A stretch of DNA of 5,265 nucleotides from Bacteroidota bacterium (GTDB taxonomy: Bacteria; Bacteroidota; Ignavibacteria; SZUA-365; JAADGX01): contig JAJRXL010000492.1 of the NCBI GenBank assembly GCA_024276335.1, forward strand, positions 1 through 5,265, in the 5' to 3' direction. Shown piece after piece: positions 1-5,069 of this stretch. Every line of letters begins with the position of its first letter. The stretch's first letter is position 1. A model generated the notes under the pieces. It was not told the origin of the DNA. It searched no databases and saw only the letters and a list, made by a program, of their open reading frames with translations. A program made the position numbers and the translations under genes.

Positions 1-1370
1 AACGTCGGGATGTTCTTGCTGTAAAACGAAGCGTGGTCGCTGGGACCGGTGCCGTCGGGAATGTACTTGATGGAGAAGTTGTATTTTCCGTTGATTTTTG
101 TCAGGAGGTCTTTCCATATCGGCGAGGTGCCGATGCCCTGGGCGTTGACCTCACGCGTGCTGTCGACCATGCGGCCGATCATGTCCAGGTTGATCATGGC
201 CGCGATGGATTTCAATTCGACGGTTGGGTGGTTGACGAACCAGCGTGAGCCCAGCAATCCCATCTCTTCACCGCTGAAGTTGATGAAAACCAATGAGCGC
301 CTGAGCCCTGCCGCGTTCTTGGCAAAGTACTCCGCAAGTTCGAGGCATCCGGAGACGCCCGAAGCGTTGTCGTCGGCTCCGTTATGGACCATGGGAGTTT
401 TTCCCCGGTACAGCGAGCCATCCTGGCCCCAGCCGAGGTGATCGTAGTGCGCTCCAATGACAATGTACTCGTTTTTCAGAACCGGGTCGGAACCGGGAAG
501 GAGGGCGATGACGTTGGAGGTGCTTTTCTTGATGTTGATGACATCGGTGCTCAGAGAAATCTCGGTGTTGTTGATGTCCATGGACATGGGTTTCATCGTC
601 GAATCGATTTGTGCCCGCAGTTTCTCCAGGGTAATTCCTGTCGGTTTGAGTATCTCATTCGCCAGTTTTCGTGATATACTGATAATGGGGATGCCGGAAC
701 GCGACCGGGAATTATCGAATTTCAGGTCCACCAGTTCATCCTGTTCCTGGTCGGGATTAACCAGCAGGAGAGCGAGGGCCTTGGCTTCCCGGGCATAGGC
801 GGCCTTGCTTCTCAACCCGGCATAACTATCCAACTTGGAATGAGGGTTGTCGTACTCGGGGTGATGTCGCATGGCCAGGACGATCCTCCCTTTGACGTCG
901 ATCCCCTCATAGTCGTCGTAACCAACGGAAGGAACGGACAGGCCATATCCCACGAAAGCAACCGGGCCTGATACCGTGCTGTTGGTCGTAAAACCGATCG
1001 GTCGGTAATCCTCGTCAACGGAAAAAGTTGTCGTGGCGCCGTCTCTGGTCAGGGCAAGGGTATTGTTTTTCCCTAACTTGATGTCGGTAACCACTTCGAA
1101 CGACTGCATGTACGAACCGTTTTCACCAAGGGGCTGAAGGCCGAAGTGTGCGTATTCACGCGCAAGATACTCTGCGCAGACCTCGAGAGCGCGGGTAGCG
1201 GTACCGCGGCCTTCGAGTGAATCGGCGGCCAGGAAACTGATGTGTCGGACTGCATCGTCGGCGGTAATCGCATTTGTTGTCGTGGGCACAGGTGGCAACG
1301 ACTGTGCAAATGATCCCGATACCAGGAGCAGCGCGGCAACAATCAGCATCAGGATTTTTTGATTGGTCAT
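1..1370 (-). CDS. Secreted PA-domain M28 family zinc metallopeptidase (3' end cut by window edge)
   Basis: 456 codons are present before the frame runs off the left edge, so the C-terminus is missing. Residues 1-22 form a typical signal peptide: a Lys near the N-terminus, a hydrophobic core (ILMLIVAALLLVSG), and a likely signal peptidase I site after SFA. Residues about 125-275 fit the protease-associated (PA) insert seen in many M28 enzymes. The catalytic domain begins near 285 and shows the full co-catalytic di-zinc set: His308 in AHYDHLG, the Asp pair 333/334 in GADDNASG, Glu368-Glu369 in GEEMG (general base and ligand), Asp396 in NLDMIG, and His446 in SDHASF. By family knowledge it would be an aminopeptidase or carboxypeptidase acting on peptides in the periplasm or outside the cell; the substrate cannot be read from the sequence. 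The ATG at 1370 is supported by the signal peptide and by a GGAG 9 nt upstream. It is the last visible gene of the minus-strand cluster, 42 nt after the PD40 lipoprotein gene. No ligand is missing, so it should be active. Confidence 0.93.
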   Translation of the reverse strand, partial: MTNQKILMLIVAALLLVSGSFAQSLPPVPTTTNAITADDAVRHISFLAADSLEGRGTATRALEVCAEYLAREYAHFGLQPLGENGSYMQSFEVVTDIKLGKNNTLALTRDGATTTFSVDEDYRPIGFTTNSTVSGPVAFVGYGLSVPSVGYDDYEGIDVKGRIVLAMRHHPEYDNPHSKLDSYAGLRSKAAYAREAKALALLLVNPDQEQDELVDLKFDNSRSRSGIPIISISRKLANEILKPTGITLEKLRAQIDSTMKPMSMDINNTEISLSTDVINIKKSTSNVIALLPGSDPVLKNEYIVIGAHYDHLGWGQDGSLYRGKTPMVHNGADDNASGVSGCLELAEYFAKNAAGLRRSLVFINFSGEEMGLLGSRWFVNHPTVELKSIAAMINLDMIGRMVDSTREVNAQGIGTSPIWKDLLTKINGKYNFSIKYIPDGTGPSDHASFYSKNIPT

Positions 1371-1379
1371 GGTCTCATT

Positions 1380-1383
1380 CTCC
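1380..1383 (-). promoter_or_regulatory. Ribosome binding site of the M28 peptidase gene
   Basis: GGAG on the minus strand lies 9 nt before the ATG at 1370. It is the clearest Shine-Dalgarno sequence in the minus-strand cluster and fixes the start that gives a complete signal peptide. Confidence 0.6.
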
Positions 1384-1412
1384 ACACGTCTGTAACTGAA
1401 AAACTTTAACTG

Positions 1413-2528
1413 TTAGTCTATCCAATCGGCAATGAATACGTTTGTGTCGCCCGGTTTTGCATTGTTGCGATTCGAGCAAAAGACGATTCTTTTTCCATCC
1501 CGGCTAAACATGGGAAAACCATCGAAAGATTCGCAATAAGTAATGCGCTCCAACCCCGTGCCGTCAACGTTGATGATAAACAGGTCGAAATTCCGGCCCT
1601 TGGGATCGGCGAGATTGGATGAGAAGATGATTCGCTTTCCGTCCGGGTGGAAAAACGGAGCGAAGTTGGCCTTTCCATTACTGGTAACCTGTCGTTGGTT
1701 TTTCCCGTCTGCATCCATTGTGAAAATTTCCAGCCTCGTCGGACGGACAAGATGCTCCTTGACGATCTCTTCATAGGTCGCCATTTCTTCAGCACCTTCC
1801 GGATGATTGGCCCTGTATACAATCGATTTCCCGTCCCAGGAAAAGAACGGGCCGCCATCGTATCCTTTAGTAAACGTCAATCGTTTTACGCCGGTCCCGT
1901 CAAGATTCATCGTGTAGATTTCCGGGTCCCCGTCACGTGTGGAGGTGAAAACGATCTTGTCGCCGAGCGGAGAAATCGTCGCTTCGGCGTCGTAGCCGGG
2001 TGTTGCACTTAGGACCGTTACGTGTGATCCGTCGGCGTTGGCAGTGTAGATGTCGTATTCCGGGTAGAGCTTCCAAACGTACCCTTTTGAACGATCAGGG
2101 AGCGGCGGACAGTCCACGCCGGATGCATGTGTTGAAGAGTAGAGAATCCGTTGGCCGTCCGGGAACCAGAAAGCGCAGGTCGTGCGGCCTTTTCCCGAGC
2201 TAACCATCGTTTTGTCATTGCCATCAATGGTCATGACAAAAATCTGATCGCATTGTAAATCGCCCCTGGTGGACTGGTAGATGAGTTTCGTTTCATCAAA
2301 CGAGAAATACGCTTCGGCGTTCTCGCCACCGAATGTCAACTGGCGAATATTTGCCAGGTGAATTTCATTGTCATAGCGCAGGGTTTGCGTTTCGGAAACC
2401 TGACGGCCATGTTCCCGCTGCTTCTGTTGATCGCTGCACCCTGATTGTATCATGGCAACGGTTATGCTGAAGAGGAAGATCGTGATTGTTCGCCGTAAAG
2501 GAAGTGTCTTGATCATATAGTTTTTCAC
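1413..2528 (-). CDS. Exported TolB-like PD40 beta-propeller lipoprotein
   Basis: 371 residues with six PD40/WD40-like blades, roughly at 60-117, 118-182, 183-226, 227-289, 290-337 and 338-371. Blades show the usual pattern of a DG(K/Q)(R/S)I turn, a strand such as IVFTS or IIFSS, then an IYTMNLDGT-type turn. Six blades match the propeller of TolB. The N-terminus has basic residues (KTLPLRR), a hydrophobic stretch (TITIFLFSITVAMI) and then QSGC, so Cys31 is a probable lipidation site. Gln at -3 of that lipobox is unusual, since Leu is typical. Blades 2 and 4 carry long loops; the one in blade 4 is charged (about 242-264). The start is uncertain: GTG at 2528, or ATG at 2516 giving 367 residues; neither has a good Shine-Dalgarno sequence and both keep the signal sequence. 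It lies 24 nt after the uspA-like gene and 42 nt before the M28 peptidase gene. A protein- or peptide-binding envelope role is inferred. It lacks the N-terminal domain of true TolB, so it should not be called tolB. Confidence 0.87.
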   Translation of the reverse strand: MKNYMIKTLPLRRTITIFLFSITVAMIQSGCSDQQKQREHGRQVSETQTLRYDNEIHLANIRQLTFGGENAEAYFSFDETKLIYQSTRGDLQCDQIFVMTIDGNDKTMVSSGKGRTTCAFWFPDGQRILYSSTHASGVDCPPLPDRSKGYVWKLYPEYDIYTANADGSHVTVLSATPGYDAEATISPLGDKIVFTSTRDGDPEIYTMNLDGTGVKRLTFTKGYDGGPFFSWDGKSIVYRANHPEGAEEMATYEEIVKEHLVRPTRLEIFTMDADGKNQRQVTSNGKANFAPFFHPDGKRIIFSSNLADPKGRNFDLFIINVDGTGLERITYCESFDGFPMFSRDGKRIVFCSNRNNAKPGDTNVFIADWID

Positions 2529-2552
2529 TGGTAGTTGGAGAAGAACTGATTA

Positions 2553-3017
2553 TTAGCCGGTGTCGGTTTTCGGTAGCGGTATGGATCGGACGGTCAAGAC
2601 AGGGCAATCCGAGGAGCGGACTACTCTTTCCGCGCAACTTCCGATCAAGACGTGGGACAGGCCGGTGCGTCCGTGCGTGCCGATGACGATTAAATTGGCC
2701 ATGACCTCGTTTGCTGACCGAACAATTTCCTGGGAGGGCACACCTTTACGAATAAGCTTGTGCACAGGGACCTGAAAGGTAAAACGCGAGAGGGCGGCAT
2801 CGATGTTATCCATAGCTTCAGTTTTTTGAATTTCCTCCACGGAATGCTCGTCCAGGTCGAGCGTTCGCATAGACAGCACCGGCATGAGATCGCTGTACAC
2901 GTGCAGGACGAATAGCTCTGCGTTGTAATCATGGGCAAAATCTATGGCGGTTGCAAGAGCCACGTTGGAAGCTTCGGAGAAATCGATGGGAACGAGAATA
3001 CGTTTAATTTCCGGCAT
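2553..3017 (-). CDS. Universal stress protein, UspA family, ATP-binding type
   Basis: 154 residues, the usual length for a single-domain universal stress protein. The N-terminus has the family strand and acidic residue (ILVPIDFSEAS, Asp12). The C-terminal half has the nucleotide-binding motif G-x2-G-x9-G-S, seen as Gly113, Gly116, Gly126 and Ser127, followed by CPVLTVR, the typical last strand. These residues place it in the ATP-binding (MJ0577-like) subgroup rather than the non-binding UspA type. It is cytosolic, with no signal or membrane segment. Its ATG lies inside the end of the upstream anti-sigma-like gene (14-nt overlap), which suggests translational coupling; GGA sits 5 nt before the start. 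Family members modulate stress survival, but the partner or process is not readable here. Its place between a sigma/anti-sigma pair and two exported proteins suggests co-expression in the same stress response, which is inference. Confidence 0.92.
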   Translation of the reverse strand: MPEIKRILVPIDFSEASNVALATAIDFAHDYNAELFVLHVYSDLMPVLSMRTLDLDEHSVEEIQKTEAMDNIDAALSRFTFQVPVHKLIRKGVPSQEIVRSANEVMANLIVIGTHGRTGLSHVLIGSCAERVVRSSDCPVLTVRSIPLPKTDTG

Positions 3018-3300
3018 GGCGATCCATGGAATATGAAGCTTTCATTGATTGATATATATGATACACGAATGCCACCACGCTGTCGATTGTCGGCTGCGGG
3101 CATGGCGTTTCCGTGTGTCGTTTACGAAGATACGATTTTGTCGCGATATCGAGTCGAAGTTCACGTGAGCAGTCGGGACAGTCGTGGATGTTCTTTTCCA
3201 GAGAAACGATTTCCGTCGGGGTCAGCCCGCTGAAATCCATGTCCACGAAGGCGCTGAGGAATCGCTCAACTTGCCGGCAATTCATCGTGGCGAAATTCAT
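3004..3300 (-). CDS. Small soluble zinc-finger protein, probable anti-sigma factor (ZAS/zf-HC2-like)
   Basis: 98 residues, starting 18 nt after the sigma factor stop, the standard place for a cognate anti-sigma factor. Potential zinc ligands are Cys8, His39, Cys41 and Cys44 (NIHDCPDC). The layout resembles the ZAS anti-sigma domain, in which an early Cys is followed about 30 residues later by H-x3-C-x2-C. Here the His sits two residues before the first Cys (H-x-C-x2-C), and Asn37 occupies the canonical His position. An extra Cys67 lies downstream. There is no transmembrane helix, so it should be cytosolic, like RsrA, rather than membrane-anchored like RseA. Starts are possible at Met1 (3300) or Met6 (3285); neither has a clear Shine-Dalgarno sequence. 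The proposed job is to hold the upstream ECF sigma factor inactive until oxidation, zinc loss or another cytosolic signal releases it. This rests on position and the partial motif; a zinc-binding protein of other function is possible. Confidence 0.72.
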   Translation of the reverse strand: MNFATMNCRQVERFLSAFVDMDFSGLTPTEIVSLEKNIHDCPDCSRELRLDIATKSYLRKRHTETPCPQPTIDSVVAFVYHIYQSMKASYSMDRHAGN

Positions 3301-3318
3301 GATAGTATCAGGGTCATT

Positions 3319-3936
3319 TTATTCATCGGACGCTGGAGCTTCCGCTGCTTCTGATTCCACGTATCCTCTTCTGCGAGCGTATTCGAACAACCTGGCGCGA
3401 AGGAGTTTGCGCCCCCGGTGCAGACGCGAGCGCACCGTGCCAACAGGGCACTCGACGAAATCGGCAATCTCCTCGTACGAGAATTCTTCCAGATCGCTCA
3501 GAATTACCACCGTACGGAAATCCTCGGGAAGGGACTCGATCGCGCGCGTGATATCATCATCGAAGAGATTGTCGAAGAGCTTTTCCTGCAAGTCATGTGA
3601 ATCGGTGTAAGAAGACTTGATAATGTTGTAGAAATCTTTAATCTCGTCGTAGTCAACCTTATCGGGCTCCTTTGTCTTTTTGCGGTAGAGGTTGATATAC
3701 GAATTCTTCATTATGCGAAACAGCCAGGCTTTGCAATTTGTTCCTTGTTCGAATTTATCGAAGAATCGATACGCCTTGAGAAAAGTTTCCTGGACAAGAT
3801 CGTTGGCGTCATCCGCGTTTCCCGTCATCCGCAATGCAAAGTTGTACAACGCGTTGATGTGCGGAAGGGCTTCCCGTTCAAAATCCTCGTGGCGTTTTTG
3901 GAGGGGGGTGTTTTCAGAAGAGAGGATATCGACCAT
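3319..3936 (-). CDS. ECF-subfamily RNA polymerase sigma factor (SigR/RpoE-like)
   Basis: 205 residues with the two domains expected of an ECF sigma factor. Region 2 spans about 22-90, including the core-binding stretch DANDLVQETFLKAY and the -10 recognition segment GTNCKAWLFRIMKNSYINLY. A linker follows at about 91-125. Region 4 spans about 126-184, with SLPEDFR, the helix-turn-helix YEEIADFVECPVGTVRSRLH and a basic end. The TNxKAWLxRIxxNxxINxYRKK pattern is the one seen in the SigR-type (redox, zinc-anti-sigma-controlled) ECF lineage. A short acidic tail (191-205) follows region 4. ATG at 3936 is the only reasonable start: the frame meets a TAA upstream with no alternative start codon between. 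No strong Shine-Dalgarno sequence is seen. It heads the minus-strand cluster and would direct RNA polymerase to stress-response promoters, probably under control of the next gene. Target promoters cannot be identified in this window. Confidence 0.93.
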   Translation of the reverse strand: MVDILSSENTPLQKRHEDFEREALPHINALYNFALRMTGNADDANDLVQETFLKAYRFFDKFEQGTNCKAWLFRIMKNSYINLYRKKTKEPDKVDYDEIKDFYNIIKSSYTDSHDLQEKLFDNLFDDDITRAIESLPEDFRTVVILSDLEEFSYEEIADFVECPVGTVRSRLHRGRKLLRARLFEYARRRGYVESEAAEAPASDE

Positions 3937-3990
3937 CTGGTAAGGTTCGTACGAAGCAAAACCCCGTTTTTTTATTCCGCTTTAATAATC

Positions 3991-4019
3991 AATATATCAA
4001 ATGCCCCCTCCTTTAACAA
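3991..4019 (-). promoter_or_regulatory. Predicted sigma70-like promoter of the sigma factor operon
   Basis: On the minus strand, TTGTTA (4014-4019; 4 of 6 consensus positions) and TATATT (3991-3996; 5 of 6) are separated by 17 nt. Transcription would start near 3984, leaving a leader of just under 50 nt before the ATG at 3936. No convincing ECF-type (GGAAT plus GTC/GTT) autoregulatory promoter was found by eye. Confidence 0.45.
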
Positions 4020-4065
4020 CACGACGTGGATTGTGAAAAACTGCCCCGGATTCAACAATAGGTCG

Positions 4066-4096
4066 TTGACGTTATGAAAATATTTTTTTGTACATT
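4066..4096 (+). promoter_or_regulatory. Possible promoter of the twin zinc-ribbon gene
   Basis: TTGACG (4066-4071; 5 of 6 to TTGACA) is followed after 19 nt by TACATT (4091-4096; 4 of 6), with an AT-rich spacer containing a T7 run. The 19-nt spacing is longer than optimal, which lowers confidence. The implied leader is short and includes the ribosome binding site at 4114-4118. Confidence 0.33.
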
Positions 4097-4104
4097 CATA
4101 TGAA
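4095..4104. repeat. 10-bp perfect palindrome TTCATATGAA
   Basis: TTCATATGAA reads the same on both strands. It overlaps the end of the proposed -10 box and sits before the ribosome binding site of the zinc-ribbon gene, a position where an operator could act. A 10-bp palindrome in AT-rich DNA can also arise by chance. Confidence 0.3.
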
Positions 4105-4113
4105 GGACATTGT

Positions 4114-4118
4114 GAGGG
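4114..4118 (+). promoter_or_regulatory. Ribosome binding site of the twin zinc-ribbon gene
   Basis: GAGGG lies 7 nt before the ATG at 4126, good Shine-Dalgarno spacing. It supports the plus-strand reading of this locus over the long antisense frame on the other strand. Confidence 0.65.
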
Positions 4119-4125
4119 TTAGAAA

Positions 4126-4794
4126 ATGCCGCATCAGTGGTTTAAAAACATTCATGATAAGGCGCGTTGTCCCCAGTGCGGGGAATACGAGTTTCACAGG
4201 TCGCGGGCCAGGAGCAAGTGGGAGGAATTCCGGAAGGAGTACACCCAGAAACGTCCGTATCGGTGCCATTCCTGTAATTTTCGGGTGTGGATCGATCCGG
4301 TGAAACTCAATTACGACTACAAGCAGAGCGATGATGCGTTTTCGGTAGAAGAGAATCCTTTGCCTGTTCCGTCGTTCGATCTTGGTTACGTTGGTGACCC
4401 CGTTGTTTCTGATGTCGAAGTCCAACCACCGCATACGGTGATGCACTTTGATGCAAAGGATCCGGTTGACACCCCTGATGCAAAGGATCCGGTTGACACC
4501 CCTGATGCAAAGGCTCCGGTCGAAACCCCTGATGCCGATGAGAACAACGATGTATGGAAATATCATATTGAATTCGACCCCAACGATATTCGAGAAATTC
4601 GCCCCTATCAGACGAATGTTGATTTCATTCCCCATCATCGTCAATCGCGTCACGGAAGGAAATGTCCCGCTTGTGGCCGATCGACACTCTTTCGCTCTCA
4701 CAGCAAAAACCTGGCTGAACGAGTGCGAAAAAAAATGACCTCTCGCCGGATTTACCGTTGCCACAACTGTAACTGGAGAGGTTGGCTCTCATAG
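4126..4794 (+). CDS. Twin zinc-ribbon protein with repeat-containing acidic linker, function unknown
   Basis: 222 residues. Two zinc ribbons sit at the ends: Cys15/Cys18 with Cys47/Cys50, and Cys180/Cys183 with Cys212/Cys215. Both have the exact spacing CxxC-x28-CxxC. Residues 14-55 and 179-220 align without gaps with 19 identities in 42, including CPxCG, an RS pair, ExxRK, T and the YRCHxCNxRxW end, so one arose by duplication of the other. Single ribbons of this style (CPxCG, basic middle, PYRCxxCxxRFW end) occur as small uncharacterised bacterial proteins. The linker (about 56-178) is acidic and probably flexible, with three copies of DAKDPVDTP or close variants (109-135). There is no signal peptide or membrane segment, so it is likely cytosolic. 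The basic, aromatic ribbons could bind nucleic acid or protein, but no function can be assigned. A good ribosome binding site lies 7 nt upstream. It is divergent from the sigma factor operon and may share control with it, which is inference. Confidence 0.85.
   Translation: MPHQWFKNIHDKARCPQCGEYEFHRSRARSKWEEFRKEYTQKRPYRCHSCNFRVWIDPVKLNYDYKQSDDAFSVEENPLPVPSFDLGYVGDPVVSDVEVQPPHTVMHFDAKDPVDTPDAKDPVDTPDAKAPVETPDADENNDVWKYHIEFDPNDIREIRPYQTNVDFIPHHRQSRHGRKCPACGRSTLFRSHSKNLAERVRKKMTSRRIYRCHNCNWRGWLS
4165..4290 (+). other. N-terminal zinc ribbon (copy 1 of the internal duplication)
   Basis: Residues 14-55 of the 222-residue protein. Ligands are Cys15, Cys18, Cys47 and Cys50, with a strongly basic stretch between the two Cys pairs (RSRARSKWEEFRK). 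Confidence 0.8.
4450..4530 (+). repeat. Three tandem copies of a 27-bp in-frame repeat
   Basis: Units at 4450-4476, 4477-4503 and 4504-4530 encode DAKDPVDTP, DAKDPVDTP and DAKAPVETP. Units 1 and 2 are identical over all 27 bases. Unit 3 differs at three bases: two change residues (Asp to Ala, Asp to Glu) and one is silent. The next bases (gatgc) begin a decayed fourth unit. The array lies in the linker between the two zinc ribbons and keeps the frame, so copy-number change would alter only linker length. Confidence 0.95.
4660..4785 (+). other. C-terminal zinc ribbon (copy 2 of the internal duplication)
   Basis: Residues 179-220. Ligands are Cys180, Cys183, Cys212 and Cys215, with the same 28-residue spacing as copy 1 and the same YRCHxCNxRxW ending. 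The protein stops two residues later. Confidence 0.8.
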
Positions 4795-5069
4795 TTCCTG
4801 TTCTTTCCGGGCGACGAAAGAGACCGGATGCAATCCCGGCTACTTGATAATGTGAAAAAACGGTTGGAAGCCAATACTCTCAGGGGTTCCGCTGTTGCGT
4901 CCTTCCGAATTTTCCATTACGTTTAGGGTTCATCTCTTTCCACTCTTGTTTTTAATACCGGATTTTTTATCTTCTTTAAAGAGAGGATGCGCAAAGGTTT
5001 GATCCTTTTCCCCGACGTGTTGCCCGCCGCAGATACACCTTTTGCTCAAGATTATGTAAAGGAGAGTTG
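4795..5069. other. Intergenic region before the KamA-like gene
   Basis: 275 nt with no convincing gene on either strand. A 5-bp GC-rich inverted repeat (CCGGG at 4807-4811, CCCGG at 4835-4839) has a long loop and no T-run, so it is a poor terminator. TTGTTT (4946-4951) with TATCTT (4968-4973) at 16 nt spacing is a weak promoter candidate for the downstream gene. An imperfect inverted repeat with G-U pairs is centred near 4978. Nothing here could be assigned firmly. Confidence 0.5.
5058..5066 (+). promoter_or_regulatory. Strong ribosome binding site of the KamA-like gene
   Basis: AAAGGAGAG contains AGGAG (5060-5064) 5 nt before the ATG at 5070. It is the best Shine-Dalgarno match in the window and decides this start over the in-frame ATG at 5079. 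Confidence 0.75.

Larger units (their letters stand above)
3937..4125. other. Divergent intergenic region between sigma factor operon and twin zinc-ribbon gene
   Basis: 189 nt, partly AT-rich, with no coding potential that agrees with either neighbour. It holds the two predicted divergent promoters, a 10-bp perfect palindrome (4095-4104) and the ribosome binding site of the plus-strand gene. The two predicted -35 boxes are less than 50 bp apart (4014-4019 and 4066-4071), so a regulator bound between them could affect both directions. Confidence 0.6.

Noticed and set aside
49..441. Plus-strand open frame over the M28 peptidase gene
   Set aside because: It lies opposite the catalytic domain, whose zinc ligands are all intact on the minus strand; the plus-strand product resembles nothing and is low in complexity.
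3113..3610. Plus-strand open frame of 165 codons across the anti-sigma/sigma junction
   Set aside because: Ser/Arg-rich product with no domain, overlapping two well-supported minus-strand genes.
3958..3970. AAAAC-CCC-GTTTT hairpin in the sigma gene leader
   Set aside because: The stem is 5 bp and mostly A-T with a 3-nt loop; too weak to call a terminator or attenuator.
3950..3980. GGAAT-like element on the minus strand considered as an ECF autoregulatory promoter
   Set aside because: No GTC/GTT-type -10 lies at 16-18 nt, and transcription would start almost at the ATG.
4096..4764. Long antisense reading frame (222 codons, minus strand) opposite the zinc-ribbon gene
   Set aside because: Its repeated segment is only the complement of the plus-strand tandem repeat, it has no recognisable domain, and the plus strand has two consistent zinc ribbons and a ribosome binding site.
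4807..4839. Possible terminator after the zinc-ribbon gene (CCGGG/CCCGG)
   Set aside because: Only 5 bp of stem with a 23-nt loop and no T-run follows, so it does not meet a Rho-independent terminator pattern.
4970..4989. Imperfect inverted repeat ATCTTCTTTAAAGAGAGGAT
   Set aside because: The stem needs G-U pairs and has a tiny AT loop; the T-run is on the wrong side to act as a terminator.
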